From assembly GCA_946183915.1 (NCBI GenBank), contig CAMHDJ010000001.1, forward strand, positions 1 to 64,000: a DNA stretch of 64,000 nt. Direction: 5' to 3'. This DNA comes from an uncultured Bacteroidales bacterium (GTDB lineage: Bacteria; Bacteroidota; Bacteroidia; Bacteroidales; P3). Below, piece after piece: positions 16,601-26,779 of this stretch. Below the pieces are notes generated by a model that made no database searches, was not told where the DNA came from, and saw only the letters and a program-made list of their open reading frames with translations. Within the stretch, counting starts at the first letter, position 1; each line of letters begins with the position of its first letter. The position numbers and the translations under genes were made by a program.

Positions 16601-19600
16601 CTTCATGAACAACGTCGTTGTCACGATGGACAATACGAACTATGCACTTGGATACATGCCTTTGTCGAGTACGACCAACCATGTGAGCCATAATGTATAC
16701 TTCACTAACGGCAATACGATCAACCGCAAGAGCGGCGCCGCATATAGTTCGTTGGCAGCGTGGCAGACGGCCGTACCGGAGGATAGTACTTCGGTGGTGG
16801 TGAACCCGAACTTCCTTAATGGTAGTTTGGTGGATCTGCGTACCTATAATCGTGCCTTGAAGGGTGTGGCACAACCCCTGCCGTCTGTACCGACCGACAT
16901 GTTCGGGACGACGCGTGGCGACAGTGTTGCCTGCCCGGGTGCTTTCGAATTCTCGTCGCTTCCTTACGATTTTGAGATAGAAGCCTTGTTGAGCCCGTCA
17001 CAGGATACGTGCAACATGCCGTTGCCGGTGGAGCTTGTGGTCCGTATGCGCAATAGCGGTGTCAATCCCTTCATTCCTGACAGCAGTGGAGTGTTGAGCA
17101 TTGCCTACCGTCTCAATAATGGTACTACGACGCTGGTTTCGGTGAATCAGGTGGTGCCGGCCGAAGACACGGTGACGATCCACACGGGTCATACGCTGAA
17201 TATGCCGTCCGGCAGCTTTGTCGATGCCACCTACACGTTGAAGGTATGGAACAGTTTTGCCGGCGATCCTAACCGGACGAACGATACGAGTGTATATACC
17301 ATCATCAGCCGTTACCATCCAGCTGCTCCGGCTGACCAAACGATATCGACCAACTATGCATCCAGTGCTACATTTACGCCGACTGCTGGTGTGAATACAT
17401 GGCAGGTGTATAACAATAACAGCGCTCCGAGAAGATCGTCGACGCTGTACTGGTTTGCTGACTCGCTGGGTAACGAACCGCTCCATGTGGGTCCGAGCTA
17501 TTCGATCGATACCGTGCGTGTGACCGATACTGTCTATGTCCGTCAGCGTAGGGCAATGCCTATCGTTCGCATCACTCAGGTGGAGATCATGCGTACGGCT
17601 GCGACGGTGGGTCTGACCTCGCCGATGCCATACTGGATGGAAGGGAACCGCAAGGCTGCAGTTCAGCTGACCAACGTCGGTGATGCAACGGCTTATTTGG
17701 AGGGGGATACCCTGATGACGGTGTCGCCATCTAGTTCGCTGAATAACAAGGTGTATACCTTTGGAAATGTGAAGATCGAGCCGGGCCAGTCGTTGGTGGT
17801 GCAGTATGTGGGCAATGGAGTTACCGATAGTAGCCTGACAATCCGCAGTGGTTTGACTCCGTCGTTCGCCTGGAATTCCAATGTTGCTTTCGTCTATAAG
17901 CGCAATGGTGTTGTGGAGGATGCGTTACCATTCAACGCGGTGATCACGACGGCGTCGACTCAGTCGGTCTCATGGTCTTCGCTGGGAGTGCCATCGTATG
18001 TTTGGAACGGTGAGGCTCTGGCCTTTGAGAATAACACCGCTGGTGTTATCCGTACCGGTTTCTCGGGAACAATCAACGACTGGGAACTTTCGACGAGCAC
18101 AATGCCGATGAGCATTGGTAGCACGAATCCAAATTGGATTCGATATGAGGATTATGGTTGTGAGGGCGACATGGCGAAGATGATTGTGAATATTCAAAAC
18201 CCGCCTGCCGTTGATCTGGAACTCGGCGTTCCGATGGTGGCCGAAGGGTGTGATCTTGGTGAGGAGGATGTCACGGTCAATATTCATAACTATGGGTCGG
18301 ATACGGTCAGCAATGTGGTCTTGAATTATTGTGCAGGAGCTGATACGGTCAGTGAGACTTTGACGGCTAGCATCCTACCGTATGCTGATACGAACTACAC
18401 ATTTGCCGGTAAGTTGAACCTTGCTTTCGGAGTCGACTCGACGGTCACGGTTTGTGTATGGGTGAATGCTCTGCCCAATGATCCACTTTCGAACAACGAT
18501 ACCAATAGGGTGAATGTCCATTCTATGTTTACTCCCGCGATGCCAGATTCGATAGCGGGACGGGTGGTGTTGTATGCTACGAGAGATACGCTTGTTACAC
18601 CGTCGCTCAGCGATAGAATTCCGGTGTGGTATGACTATGACTTCAATGTGGTTGACACTGGATATACCCATGTGACAGAAGTCCTTTATGCCAATGGTAC
18701 TCGTGGTATGGCATACCTGGGAATGACCGTATCGGGAGGCCAAGTGGGTACCGGCGTTACATTGACGGGTAATACGGCCTACCCCAACCCATATCAGCCT
18801 GTGACAAAATATGTCAAGCAGCAGTATATATACTCGGCCCACGAGATGCGGACAGCGGGTGTGGAGGCTGGTAAGATTCAGTCGATAGCATTCTATCTTG
18901 ATACTATGGTGGGAAGCTGTGATTCGATTAACTTCTTGAACTATCAGATAGGCATAGGCATGACGGAGGATACGGTCTTTGCTACTACATCAAGTTGGCA
19001 AGACGTAACCCCGGTTCTCCAGGAGGATGTATTCACATTGCGTCAAGATGATGACCATGCATGGGTGACTCATTTCCTGAATGAACCTTTTGTATGGGAT
19101 GGTGTTTCTTCGGTGGTAGTACAGGTGTCGTATGAGCTCGAAACAGCCATTTCGTCAGGTGTCAAGACGACATACACTTCAAAAACCGGGACAACGTTGC
19201 ACAAAACATCTAACTCGGCACTCTCCCCCTCGACGGTTGGGTTTACGGGTACTGGCAATAAGGGAAATAACCGCCCCAACATAAAGTTTAACTCGGTGAT
19301 GTATGGGTGTGTGGGACCAATGATGCCGTATGATGTGACGGTAGAAAGCATACCTCTGGTGGATGCAGCTATTTCCTGGCCCATCGTTTCCGATACGACA
19401 GATATTGACTACAATTCGTGCGATTCCATCTCGATGATAGTTTCGGTTCGTAGTTTGGCAACAGATAGTATTGATACGTTGACGCTGTACTACTATCTTG
19501 ATGCGAATGCTGTTGACTCAACGGTGTCGGAGGTAAATATCGCCAGTGGTGAGTCTGTCAATCTGGAACTTTTCCGTAGACAGTTGTCGCCGGGTCGTCA

Positions 19601-22600
19601 TAGTGTGACGGCTATTGTCAAAGTTGAGGGTGATAACATTACAAACAATGATACGATCAGCACATCCTTCTCTGTGAAGTTCTGTGGAGGCGTGTATACA
19701 ATCGCCTCGGAGGGCGTTGCTGATTACCCCTCGTTTGGTGCTGCTATTGATACATTGAATCAAGTGGGCATAACGGGATCGGTAATCTTCTCGGTGGCAG
19801 GTGGAACCTACACAGAGCAGGTCGTGCTGAATAATGTGCCCGGATCGTCTGATGAAAATACTATTAGTTTCATTGGTCAGAATGATAGTGTTCTGCTGAC
19901 GGCATCAACGAGTCAGGCTGATAATTATGTGATGATTGTTGATGGTGTTTCGAACCTACATCTGCAGAACATCCAAATGGTTGCTCGTCCAGTGGCAAAC
20001 AATGTCAATTTCGCCAACGTGTTGGTGATGCAGAATGATAGTAATATTCATATAGATGACTGCTACTTCAAGGTAAAGGGTACAATTGCCAATATGAATG
20101 CTTCCTGTATAGTCTTACAGGGAAATGTGGCGGACCTTTACCTGACAAACTCCGTGATGGATAGTGGATATTATTCACTTCGCTGCTCAGGCGAAGAACA
20201 AAACTATTCGTCGTTCCACATCACGAATAATACTTTCCTGAACTTTGCATCTGGTGGTATTAATTTGCGTGGTTTGACTCGTGGTAATATCAGCAATAAT
20301 TTATTCCGCTCAGGTAACTCGGCCGACAACCGCGGACTGATAGGAATCTACCTGGCACAGACGACTGACACCTTGACCGTGAATAAAAATGAGATCTATT
20401 TGGTGGATGAGAGAAAGGGTGCCAAACGCGGAATTCAACTTGAAAATGTAGTAGGTACGCTGCTCAACCCGGTGTATGTTGTCAATAATATGATTGGAAC
20501 ACATGGAACAGACTCCAAGGGTTTGTCTCCCGCCAAGTCGGCTGGTATTTGGATTGATTCCTCAAGTAGTTATGTCAATGTATACTTTAACTCGGTCCGT
20601 GTACGAGGGAAAAACGTTACGCACAGAAGCACACCTAACCAGCGGCAGGGTGCAGCGAATGAATCGTATGCTTTTTGGTGTGGTAACACGCCCAGTAATA
20701 TCCAGGTGCTAAACAATGTATTCTCCAACTTCAGTTATGGATTTGCATATTATGTCTCTACGGTGAATACGGTGACAACATCCAACTATAATGGTTACTA
20801 TTCATTGAGCTTAACACCCTACCATTGGGTAAGCGACATCTTTGACCTTGCCGGTCTGCAGGTAGAAAATTCGGATGATGCCAATTCTGCGTTCCAGGAG
20901 CCATATTTTATGGCAAACGACAACTTGCACATGCTTCTGACCAACTTCTATGGCATGGGTCAGTACAATCCGGACGTCTTTGACGATATTGACGATAATG
21001 TACGTGCGCAGGTGCCAGGTCCGACTATCGGCGCCCAGGAGATGGAACGTCTCATTCATGATATGGCTGTTGCCCGTATCCATAGTCCTGAGTTGCCTGA
21101 GTCCATAAGTGTTCCGGACAACATTGAAACTGATTCGGTTAAGGTGACGGTCTCGTTCTATAACAATGGTCGTTCGAATGAAAACAACATTCGTTGGTAC
21201 GCATATATTGATGGCTACGAGACGGCCACGCGTTCTGCTACTCGCAATCTGGGTACCTTCGCCCCGTCGCAGATGAAGAGAGACTCCGTGATGGTGCCGA
21301 CCCAGTTGGGTATCATCGATACTCAGTACATGCACGTTGTCCTTTTGGCTGACAATGACACATCACTGACCAACAACGAACTGACAATTCCCTTCTACCT
21401 GGCCCCGGCATTCAACTTGACAACCATGAAGGTAGAAGCCACTAGCACCGCTACACCGGCTGGATGCAAGATGTACAATACACAGATCAGTATTCAGCTG
21501 AAGAATGATGGTAGCAAGCCTATCCCTGCAGGTACGAGCGTGAAGATCGGGTATCATACCGAGGTCAGTACGCCTAGCGACGTGGTCGTGCCAACGTTGC
21601 CCGACACCGTAGAGCAGATGGTGACCTTTGAGAATATGCTCCCCACCGGATCCACGATCACCTTCGTCTTCGATAGTCTGGCTAACTTGTACCCCACAAA
21701 CAATTACCAGAATATCAAGGTGCGTATCCGTGGTTGGTATCACTACCAGTACGATATCGTGCTCAGCAACGACAGTACTGTGGCTACCTCCAACAGTCAG
21801 TCACCGCTCAAAGATTCCTATTATACACCTGCCGCCCCGTTTGGGTATGACACCACGTTGGCCTATGGCACATGGGGCGCGGTCCGGGCCGATCAGGAAA
21901 ACACGCGCCCCATCCGTTGGTACCGCGATTCCACGGCCGCCCCGTTCTATTCGCCCAGTCAGTTCAACGCCTCCAAGAGGTGGAGCAACACACCCCAATA
22001 CTTCCACGATAGTACCTATTACCTTAACTGCCTCAGCGATAAGAACTGCCCGAGCGATTTCTCGACCGTCACAGTGTCCGTTGCTCCGCGTAAGACTCGC
22101 GATGTGGCCATCGAAGATGTGCTTGCTCCGTTAGGTAGCCGTGTGTATATGGAGAATGATACCGTGCGCGTGCGCATAGCTAACTATGGCACCGCCACCC
22201 AGAGCAACATTCCTGTGACTTATGTGCTCAAACGTGGCAACAACGTCATCCAAACGGTGAACGACACCGTCCGTGAAACTCTTGCCACCGACCAGACGTG
22301 CATTTTCACCTTCAACACACTCCTCGACATTCCTACGCCCACCACAGCCCAGAACTATTCTCTCAACATCTGGACCGATCTTACCAATGATGCCACTCGT
22401 CGTAACGACACCATTCGCACGCCCCATTCGATTTCCTCGTTGGCACAGGAACGATATACCAACGCCAATAACTTCAATGGTTATCCGAGTTCCGAAAATA
22501 CCCGTTTCGACATTACCCGCATCACATTCAACAGCATCAACCTTGATTTGCCTCCCTTGAACCGAGCCTACACCAATTTGGCCGAATACGATGGCCCCGA

Positions 22601-25457
22601 GTATCCTGTCATTCATGTCACTCGCGGTCTCACCGATTCGCTCATCGTCCAGATCCAGCCTCTCGATGCCACTGAGATGCAGTTCCGCGCCCGTGCCACT
22701 GTTGCCATTGACTATAACCGTGACGGCCTCTTTGCCGATGTCCCTGGTGGATGTACGGAGATGCTGGCCGATGCCGATGTCTTCTACAGCGATTCCATCT
22801 ATCGAATGCAGATCACCATTCCCGAGTGCGCTTCGTTGGGCTACATGAGGATGCGTGTCAAGATGATGGGCTATATCGACGAGTCTACGGAAGGCCACAT
22901 TGTGGACTTCCTGCTCTTCGTCGATGAGGAGCAGCCTGCGGCCGACTTCGCCATCACTCAGATTGTCTCGCCGCGCAACCGACTCCTGACCACCGAAGAT
23001 TCGCTCCGGGTGAGCTTCCGGGTCTTCAACTATGGACAGACGCCCATCAGCAACCCCTTGTTCAACTACTACTTCCATCAGGCGACTGATGACTCCCTGC
23101 AGGTTCTGGAGTACACATGGCCGGGCACTGTCGCCCCCAATACCAGCGCTGTGGTCACCTTGCCGGCCATCCTCCTCAATCGAGGCACCGCCGACTTCGC
23201 TGTCTGGAGCACCACGCCTGGCGATACCAACAACGCCAACGACACCCTTCACTACGAGTACCACCGCTTCCACGTCGTTACTGCCACCACGCGCGACGAC
23301 TTCGAAAACGTCGACATGTGGTATGCTCCCACGGGCTTCAACGCCTACACGCGCAACTACTGGCAGCGCGGCATGCCCAACAAGGCCCGTCTCGACACCA
23401 CCTACTCCGGCGTCAACGCCTGGGTCACTTCGCTCAACAACAACATCATCTCTGGCAAGCGCGGCAGTGTGAGCTACCTCTACAGCCCCATTGTCAACAA
23501 CGCCCGAATCCACATCGACACCATCAGCTTCCGTCTGCGCCGCAACCTGACCAGCAACAGTAACCTTACCCTCGAGTACTACAACTATGAGGGCAAGTGG
23601 ATGAAGGTGGAAGACCCCAACATCACCACCTGGTACAACGATGTGGACAACCAGATCTTCAACGGAACCTCGACGACCGCCGAGGGCTATCGCGAGTATC
23701 ACATCAGCGCCCAGGCTGCCGGTCTGACGGGCGAGTTCCCGGAGAATCTGCAGTTCCGCTTTGTCTACACCACACCGATGGGAAGCACTGCTAATTCTGC
23801 TTTCGGTGAAGGCTGCGCCGTCGATGACTTTGTCGTTGGACGTGCCACCCGTGCCATCGATCCCGGTGTCATCGCTATCGTCCAGCCCGAGCATCCTCAG
23901 TTCGGACGTACCTACTATCCCGAGGTCGCCGTCATGAACTACGGCTACGACACCCTGCGCAGCGTCACCATCGCCTACACCCACTACGGCACCTACCTGC
24001 CGAAGGAAACCCTCATCACGTGCGCCATCCCGCCGCATGAGGTCGATACCTTCGCCTTCACCACGCCCTTCACTATCACCAGCGACTACCCAGACTCGTT
24101 CTACATCACGGCTTACACCCGCCTCTTTGACGACCTCTACAACGACAACGACACCGCCAGTCAGCTCTTCTTCCTCTCGCCCCTCGACAACGATATCAGC
24201 GCCGAAGAGCTCGTCGCGCCGCTCGATCATGTGGTGGCTGGCGACTCGAACGTCAGGGTTACCCTTCGAGTCCGCAACTTCGGAAACAACCCCATCTATG
24301 AGGCCACAGCCAGCTACATCCTCAATGGTGTCTCCCGTGTCGATGAGCACGTCGACTTCATGCAGCTTCTTGGTCGGCCCTTGCAGCCGTTGGAGTACTA
24401 CAACTACACCTTCCAGCACCGCATCTACGCCACCATGGGTATCATGAGGCTCACCGGTATCATCAAGTCGCCCTCCAACGAGTACATCTACAACGACACC
24501 GTCAGCAAGCGTGTCGAGGGCATCATGTCCATCACCGATGTGGCTGCCACCTCCATCAATCTCCTCAGCGTCTACGACACCCTCTTCGTCAACCTGACTC
24601 TTGAGAACCGTGGCGCACGAGGCGTGAACAACTTCGAGGTGGGCTACTGGATCGATAACGACACCACGACCATGGTTCGCGAGACCTACTACCGGGCCAT
24701 GCCGCTGCCGGCCCTCAACACCGGTACCCACACCTTCCGTACCGTGCTGCCCAACCGCCCCTCGGGCTACCAGTATGTCAGCGCCTACGTCCATGTGGCT
24801 GGCGACAACGACAGCAGCAACGATACCACCGATGTGCGCTCTGAGTCGTTCTACGATCTCGAGGTGCTCAAGGTTGTCGTCGAGGAGAATTCCAACAACG
24901 ACTGCCGTGTCCTCCTCCAGATGCGCAACAACGGCAACGTCTTCATCCACAACCGTCAGATCAAGATGCGTGCCGTTATCAACGGAAGCGACTCCATCAC
25001 CACCAACTTCTCGCGCGACGTCATGCCCGGCGAGACCTTCCACTGGCAGTTCAGCCGCCGCATTCCCAAGTCGCCCATCCATCAGTATGTGGGTAGCGGC
25101 TGGATCGCCTACATCAGCGGCGACGCCAATCCGGACAATGACCAGACCAACATCGTCGAGGTGATCAACTACGCCGAAGGCACTCCCACCGTCAACGGCG
25201 ACAACCTCGTCCTCGAGCAGAACTATCCCAACCCCTTCACGCAGCAGACCACTATCCCCTTCACGCTGCCCAACGCAGCCCGGGTCAACTTCTTCGTGAT
25301 GGATGCCATGGGACACATCGTCTACCGCGACGAGCAGTTCTTCCAGTCGGGCGACCAGTCCATCACCATTAACATGGAGGACTACTCCGCCGGAGTCTAC
25401 TACTACGGCATCGAGGTCGACGGTCAGCGCCAGATGCGCAAGATGATCCTCCGCTGA
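13662..25457 (+). CDS. Giant T9SS-secreted protein with CARDB-like, beta-helix and GEVED-like modules
   Basis: Secreted or surface protein of 3,931 residues. A signal peptide (1-21, ending SLGARS) leads into a jelly-roll module (about 22-225) starting YYQGFESGEEQ. The rest is modular: many CARDB/Ig-like segments (recurring KNYG/RNFG..P and NNDT motifs), two right-handed beta-helix regions (about 665-1015 and 2010-2415), and a GEVED-like domain near 2973-3092 with AIDYNRDGLF. The end is a type A sorting domain (about 3847-3931: LEQNYPNPF, then SAGVYYYGIEVDGQRQMRKMILR), so T9SS export is expected. Codon use changes along the gene: the first 2 kb prefers ACG/GCG/CTG, the middle is AT-richer, and the last 3.5 kb prefers ACC/GCC/CTC like its neighbours. 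It overlaps tilS by 1 nt. Its role is unknown; adhesion or polymer contact is plausible. Confidence 0.9.
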   Translation: MKTKYLVLGAIFAFLSLGARSQVYEMYYQGFESGEEQNYTVSPASGASMTTTIYKSGSRSLKLTQTSSQDIEVVLDTLDFTQNTTLRYIALTFDHICRVPINPNNDNMMATLYYKRANQSSWTQMMEQDYNQENPIHASFTTQAFSENSYTGDPQSRNWRSQVTPTVGNDQWHSERFDLDNVITPSVPTSERKLLIKLVLHYRSLTTPLDATNTAWWIDNIKVNASAERMRNPKVTMVDYPNMDRFPNSRGARLELNATTTVTAGINPDSVYALYTIGSDATEHRMAMTPVAGVSGNYECRLPFGGYDTTMRFRCVVRDASGNQNTATFPSADNSWVTFRSVRGATQQPGVRTPNLEGTTNEIATPFPGNADHKAEYVIDSAMMAEAGYGPGAITSIKMKLATNIASPWSRTRFQVKMKNERAGYLVEPVGSNYYYTTDFMRVVYDSAITIPALSAGLEFTLALQDTFFYAGQDIVMQISYDGNAEDTPISVKSVSTLPTQQSMITYNLLAQYGTNVFTLQNTQMAIDKHPAFVFDESPIQPLLYDAGVSELVDPNFTVPMTVRPGSLTVKIKNYGALPFTAARISYSIDDTLNGHFDWTGNLAAGEEATVMIANSTINIPAGYHTLRAWVEDSVTAGGQLRRDHEPYNDTSFSEFIVCDGPMGGVRNIGGTNANFNSIEEFLFSLSRCGINDSLIVRLAPGCYPAFTMPAVNGLSGTNYIVFEPQGTGRVILFADSTQAQASIVNLESVHNMRFRDLYFVRRNGALDDMVKLGVASVDCRFEGCSFIDSLPNPPASLRIGALLNSGYANNMLVDSCTFVGGRIGVDIKGEAPDIRSNGNVVRRSTFNDQYENAVKAENQNAVTIVDNELYDVYSNSTYVVQLSECYGATSLERNKVYTSHGAGAIGLNNVIGTDSNRAIIANNMLVGNDDGTANLMRPVLNVIQGAWVDVVYNSVKMTAPTRANTAAATFGGSSIENCRFMNNVVVTMDNTNYALGYMPLSSTTNHVSHNVYFTNGNTINRKSGAAYSSLAAWQTAVPEDSTSVVVNPNFLNGSLVDLRTYNRALKGVAQPLPSVPTDMFGTTRGDSVACPGAFEFSSLPYDFEIEALLSPSQDTCNMPLPVELVVRMRNSGVNPFIPDSSGVLSIAYRLNNGTTTLVSVNQVVPAEDTVTIHTGHTLNMPSGSFVDATYTLKVWNSFAGDPNRTNDTSVYTIISRYHPAAPADQTISTNYASSATFTPTAGVNTWQVYNNNSAPRRSSTLYWFADSLGNEPLHVGPSYSIDTVRVTDTVYVRQRRAMPIVRITQVEIMRTAATVGLTSPMPYWMEGNRKAAVQLTNVGDATAYLEGDTLMTVSPSSSLNNKVYTFGNVKIEPGQSLVVQYVGNGVTDSSLTIRSGLTPSFAWNSNVAFVYKRNGVVEDALPFNAVITTASTQSVSWSSLGVPSYVWNGEALAFENNTAGVIRTGFSGTINDWELSTSTMPMSIGSTNPNWIRYEDYGCEGDMAKMIVNIQNPPAVDLELGVPMVAEGCDLGEEDVTVNIHNYGSDTVSNVVLNYCAGADTVSETLTASILPYADTNYTFAGKLNLAFGVDSTVTVCVWVNALPNDPLSNNDTNRVNVHSMFTPAMPDSIAGRVVLYATRDTLVTPSLSDRIPVWYDYDFNVVDTGYTHVTEVLYANGTRGMAYLGMTVSGGQVGTGVTLTGNTAYPNPYQPVTKYVKQQYIYSAHEMRTAGVEAGKIQSIAFYLDTMVGSCDSINFLNYQIGIGMTEDTVFATTSSWQDVTPVLQEDVFTLRQDDDHAWVTHFLNEPFVWDGVSSVVVQVSYELETAISSGVKTTYTSKTGTTLHKTSNSALSPSTVGFTGTGNKGNNRPNIKFNSVMYGCVGPMMPYDVTVESIPLVDAAISWPIVSDTTDIDYNSCDSISMIVSVRSLATDSIDTLTLYYYLDANAVDSTVSEVNIASGESVNLELFRRQLSPGRHSVTAIVKVEGDNITNNDTISTSFSVKFCGGVYTIASEGVADYPSFGAAIDTLNQVGITGSVIFSVAGGTYTEQVVLNNVPGSSDENTISFIGQNDSVLLTASTSQADNYVMIVDGVSNLHLQNIQMVARPVANNVNFANVLVMQNDSNIHIDDCYFKVKGTIANMNASCIVLQGNVADLYLTNSVMDSGYYSLRCSGEEQNYSSFHITNNTFLNFASGGINLRGLTRGNISNNLFRSGNSADNRGLIGIYLAQTTDTLTVNKNEIYLVDERKGAKRGIQLENVVGTLLNPVYVVNNMIGTHGTDSKGLSPAKSAGIWIDSSSSYVNVYFNSVRVRGKNVTHRSTPNQRQGAANESYAFWCGNTPSNIQVLNNVFSNFSYGFAYYVSTVNTVTTSNYNGYYSLSLTPYHWVSDIFDLAGLQVENSDDANSAFQEPYFMANDNLHMLLTNFYGMGQYNPDVFDDIDDNVRAQVPGPTIGAQEMERLIHDMAVARIHSPELPESISVPDNIETDSVKVTVSFYNNGRSNENNIRWYAYIDGYETATRSATRNLGTFAPSQMKRDSVMVPTQLGIIDTQYMHVVLLADNDTSLTNNELTIPFYLAPAFNLTTMKVEATSTATPAGCKMYNTQISIQLKNDGSKPIPAGTSVKIGYHTEVSTPSDVVVPTLPDTVEQMVTFENMLPTGSTITFVFDSLANLYPTNNYQNIKVRIRGWYHYQYDIVLSNDSTVATSNSQSPLKDSYYTPAAPFGYDTTLAYGTWGAVRADQENTRPIRWYRDSTAAPFYSPSQFNASKRWSNTPQYFHDSTYYLNCLSDKNCPSDFSTVTVSVAPRKTRDVAIEDVLAPLGSRVYMENDTVRVRIANYGTATQSNIPVTYVLKRGNNVIQTVNDTVRETLATDQTCIFTFNTLLDIPTPTTAQNYSLNIWTDLTNDATRRNDTIRTPHSISSLAQERYTNANNFNGYPSSENTRFDITRITFNSINLDLPPLNRAYTNLAEYDGPEYPVIHVTRGLTDSLIVQIQPLDATEMQFRARATVAIDYNRDGLFADVPGGCTEMLADADVFYSDSIYRMQITIPECASLGYMRMRVKMMGYIDESTEGHIVDFLLFVDEEQPAADFAITQIVSPRNRLLTTEDSLRVSFRVFNYGQTPISNPLFNYYFHQATDDSLQVLEYTWPGTVAPNTSAVVTLPAILLNRGTADFAVWSTTPGDTNNANDTLHYEYHRFHVVTATTRDDFENVDMWYAPTGFNAYTRNYWQRGMPNKARLDTTYSGVNAWVTSLNNNIISGKRGSVSYLYSPIVNNARIHIDTISFRLRRNLTSNSNLTLEYYNYEGKWMKVEDPNITTWYNDVDNQIFNGTSTTAEGYREYHISAQAAGLTGEFPENLQFRFVYTTPMGSTANSAFGEGCAVDDFVVGRATRAIDPGVIAIVQPEHPQFGRTYYPEVAVMNYGYDTLRSVTIAYTHYGTYLPKETLITCAIPPHEVDTFAFTTPFTITSDYPDSFYITAYTRLFDDLYNDNDTASQLFFLSPLDNDISAEELVAPLDHVVAGDSNVRVTLRVRNFGNNPIYEATASYILNGVSRVDEHVDFMQLLGRPLQPLEYYNYTFQHRIYATMGIMRLTGIIKSPSNEYIYNDTVSKRVEGIMSITDVAATSINLLSVYDTLFVNLTLENRGARGVNNFEVGYWIDNDTTTMVRETYYRAMPLPALNTGTHTFRTVLPNRPSGYQYVSAYVHVAGDNDSSNDTTDVRSESFYDLEVLKVVVEENSNNDCRVLLQMRNNGNVFIHNRQIKMRAVINGSDSITTNFSRDVMPGETFHWQFSRRIPKSPIHQYVGSGWIAYISGDANPDNDQTNIVEVINYAEGTPTVNGDNLVLEQNYPNPFTQQTTIPFTLPNAARVNFFVMDAMGHIVYRDEQFFQSGDQSITINMEDYSAGVYYYGIEVDGQRQMRKMILR

Positions 25458-26779
25458 TGCTTCTTCAGAAGTTCAGAGAGTACGCCCAGCAGCAACACCT
25501 TTTCCCTCCGGGGCAGAAGGTGTTGCTTGCTGTCAGCGGCGGCCGCGATTCCGTCGCCATGCTCCACCTTTGCCACCGTGCGGGCATCCCTTTCGCCGTG
25601 GCCCATTGCAACTTCAACCTCCGCCCGGGCGACTGTCAGCGCGATCTGAACTTCGTCGAACAGCTGGCCAAGTCCCTCCAGATCCCGTTTTATACCACCG
25701 ACTTCGACACCGAGCGGTATGCTCGGCAGCACAGCCTCGGCATCGAGGAGGCGGCGCGCCTCCTGCGCTACGACTGGTTTGCCCACATCTGCCGCTCACA
25801 AGGCCTGGCGTGCGTGGCCGTCGCCCATCATCGCGACGACTCCGTCGAGACCCTCTTCCTCAACCTCTTCCGCGGCACAGGCATCGCAGGTCTGCACGGC
25901 ATACTCCCCCATGCGAACATTGCCGGGGTAGATGTCGTGCGACCCATGCTCCCGTTCACCCGCGACGACATCAACCGCTACGTCGACCAGCACCGGCTCG
26001 AGTACGTTGAAGATGTCACCAACGGCAGTCTCGACGCCAATCGCAACTGGATCCGCAACGACCTCCTTCCCCGAGTGCGCGAACGCTACCCCTCGATCGG
26101 CCACACCGTGGCCGACAGCATAGACCGTTTCGCCGAGGTCGAGCAGGTCTACAACAACTACATCGCCCTGGTGCGCAACGCCCTTGTCCGCCCCTTGCCG
26201 CGGCGTGTGCCCACCCTTCCGCAGCCGACGCAGGGCATTCGGCTCGAGGCCGTTCCCGAGCCCCGCGCCACCCTCCTCTTCGAGCTGCTCCGCCCCTACG
26301 GCGCCAACGCCGCTATCGTCGACGAGATCCTCGGCGGACACCTCCGGACGGGCGCCTGCTTCTCCACCCCCAGCCACGACCTTGTCCTCGACCGCGGCAC
26401 CCTCGTCCTCGGCCCGCGCGTCGACCCGGTCGAGCCGCGGCTCAGCTACGCCGAGGAACATCTCTCCAACGGAAAGCCAGGCATCTTCGTCGATGCCGAC
26501 ACGCTCGCCCAGCCCCTCAGCCTGCGCCTCTGGCAGCCGGGCGACGTCATCGTCCCCCTGGGCTTCGACCACAGGCGCAAGGTGAGCGACGTGCTCAAGG
26601 ATCTCAAACTGAGTTCATACGATAAACGCTACGTCTGGATGCTCCTCGACGCCGAGGGGTGCATCGTGTGGATCGTCGGTCTGCTGCAGAGCCAACTCTT
26701 CCGCGTCACCCATCGCACCACGAGGGTGCTCCACATCTGTCTGGAATCTACTGAGGAAACAGCCCCCGGTGCCCTTTAG
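25457..26779 (+). CDS. tilS: tRNA(Ile)-lysidine synthetase
   Basis: Essential ATP-dependent enzyme that attaches lysine to C34 of tRNA-Ile2 (CAT anticodon), changing its decoding from AUG to AUA. The 440-residue product has the PP-loop SGGRDS at residues 27-32 and the VAVAHHRDDSVETLFLNL segment that follows in this family. The C-terminal TilS domain (LRLWQPGDVIVPLG..HRRKVSDVLKD) is complete. The ATG overlaps the stop of the giant gene (TGATG), so translation may be coupled to it. The 3' end overlaps the convergent plug gene by 4 nt. Confidence 0.95.
   Translation: MLLQKFREYAQQQHLFPPGQKVLLAVSGGRDSVAMLHLCHRAGIPFAVAHCNFNLRPGDCQRDLNFVEQLAKSLQIPFYTTDFDTERYARQHSLGIEEAARLLRYDWFAHICRSQGLACVAVAHHRDDSVETLFLNLFRGTGIAGLHGILPHANIAGVDVVRPMLPFTRDDINRYVDQHRLEYVEDVTNGSLDANRNWIRNDLLPRVRERYPSIGHTVADSIDRFAEVEQVYNNYIALVRNALVRPLPRRVPTLPQPTQGIRLEAVPEPRATLLFELLRPYGANAAIVDEILGGHLRTGACFSTPSHDLVLDRGTLVLGPRVDPVEPRLSYAEEHLSNGKPGIFVDADTLAQPLSLRLWQPGDVIVPLGFDHRRKVSDVLKDLKLSSYDKRYVWMLLDAEGCIVWIVGLLQSQLFRVTHRTTRVLHICLESTEETAPGAL

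Noticed and set aside
22131-25316. Long open frame (1,061 codons) on the minus strand inside the giant T9SS gene.
   Set aside because: It mirrors the coding strand's third-position C preference; there is no family similarity, signal or promoter, and it lies wholly opposite a clear gene.
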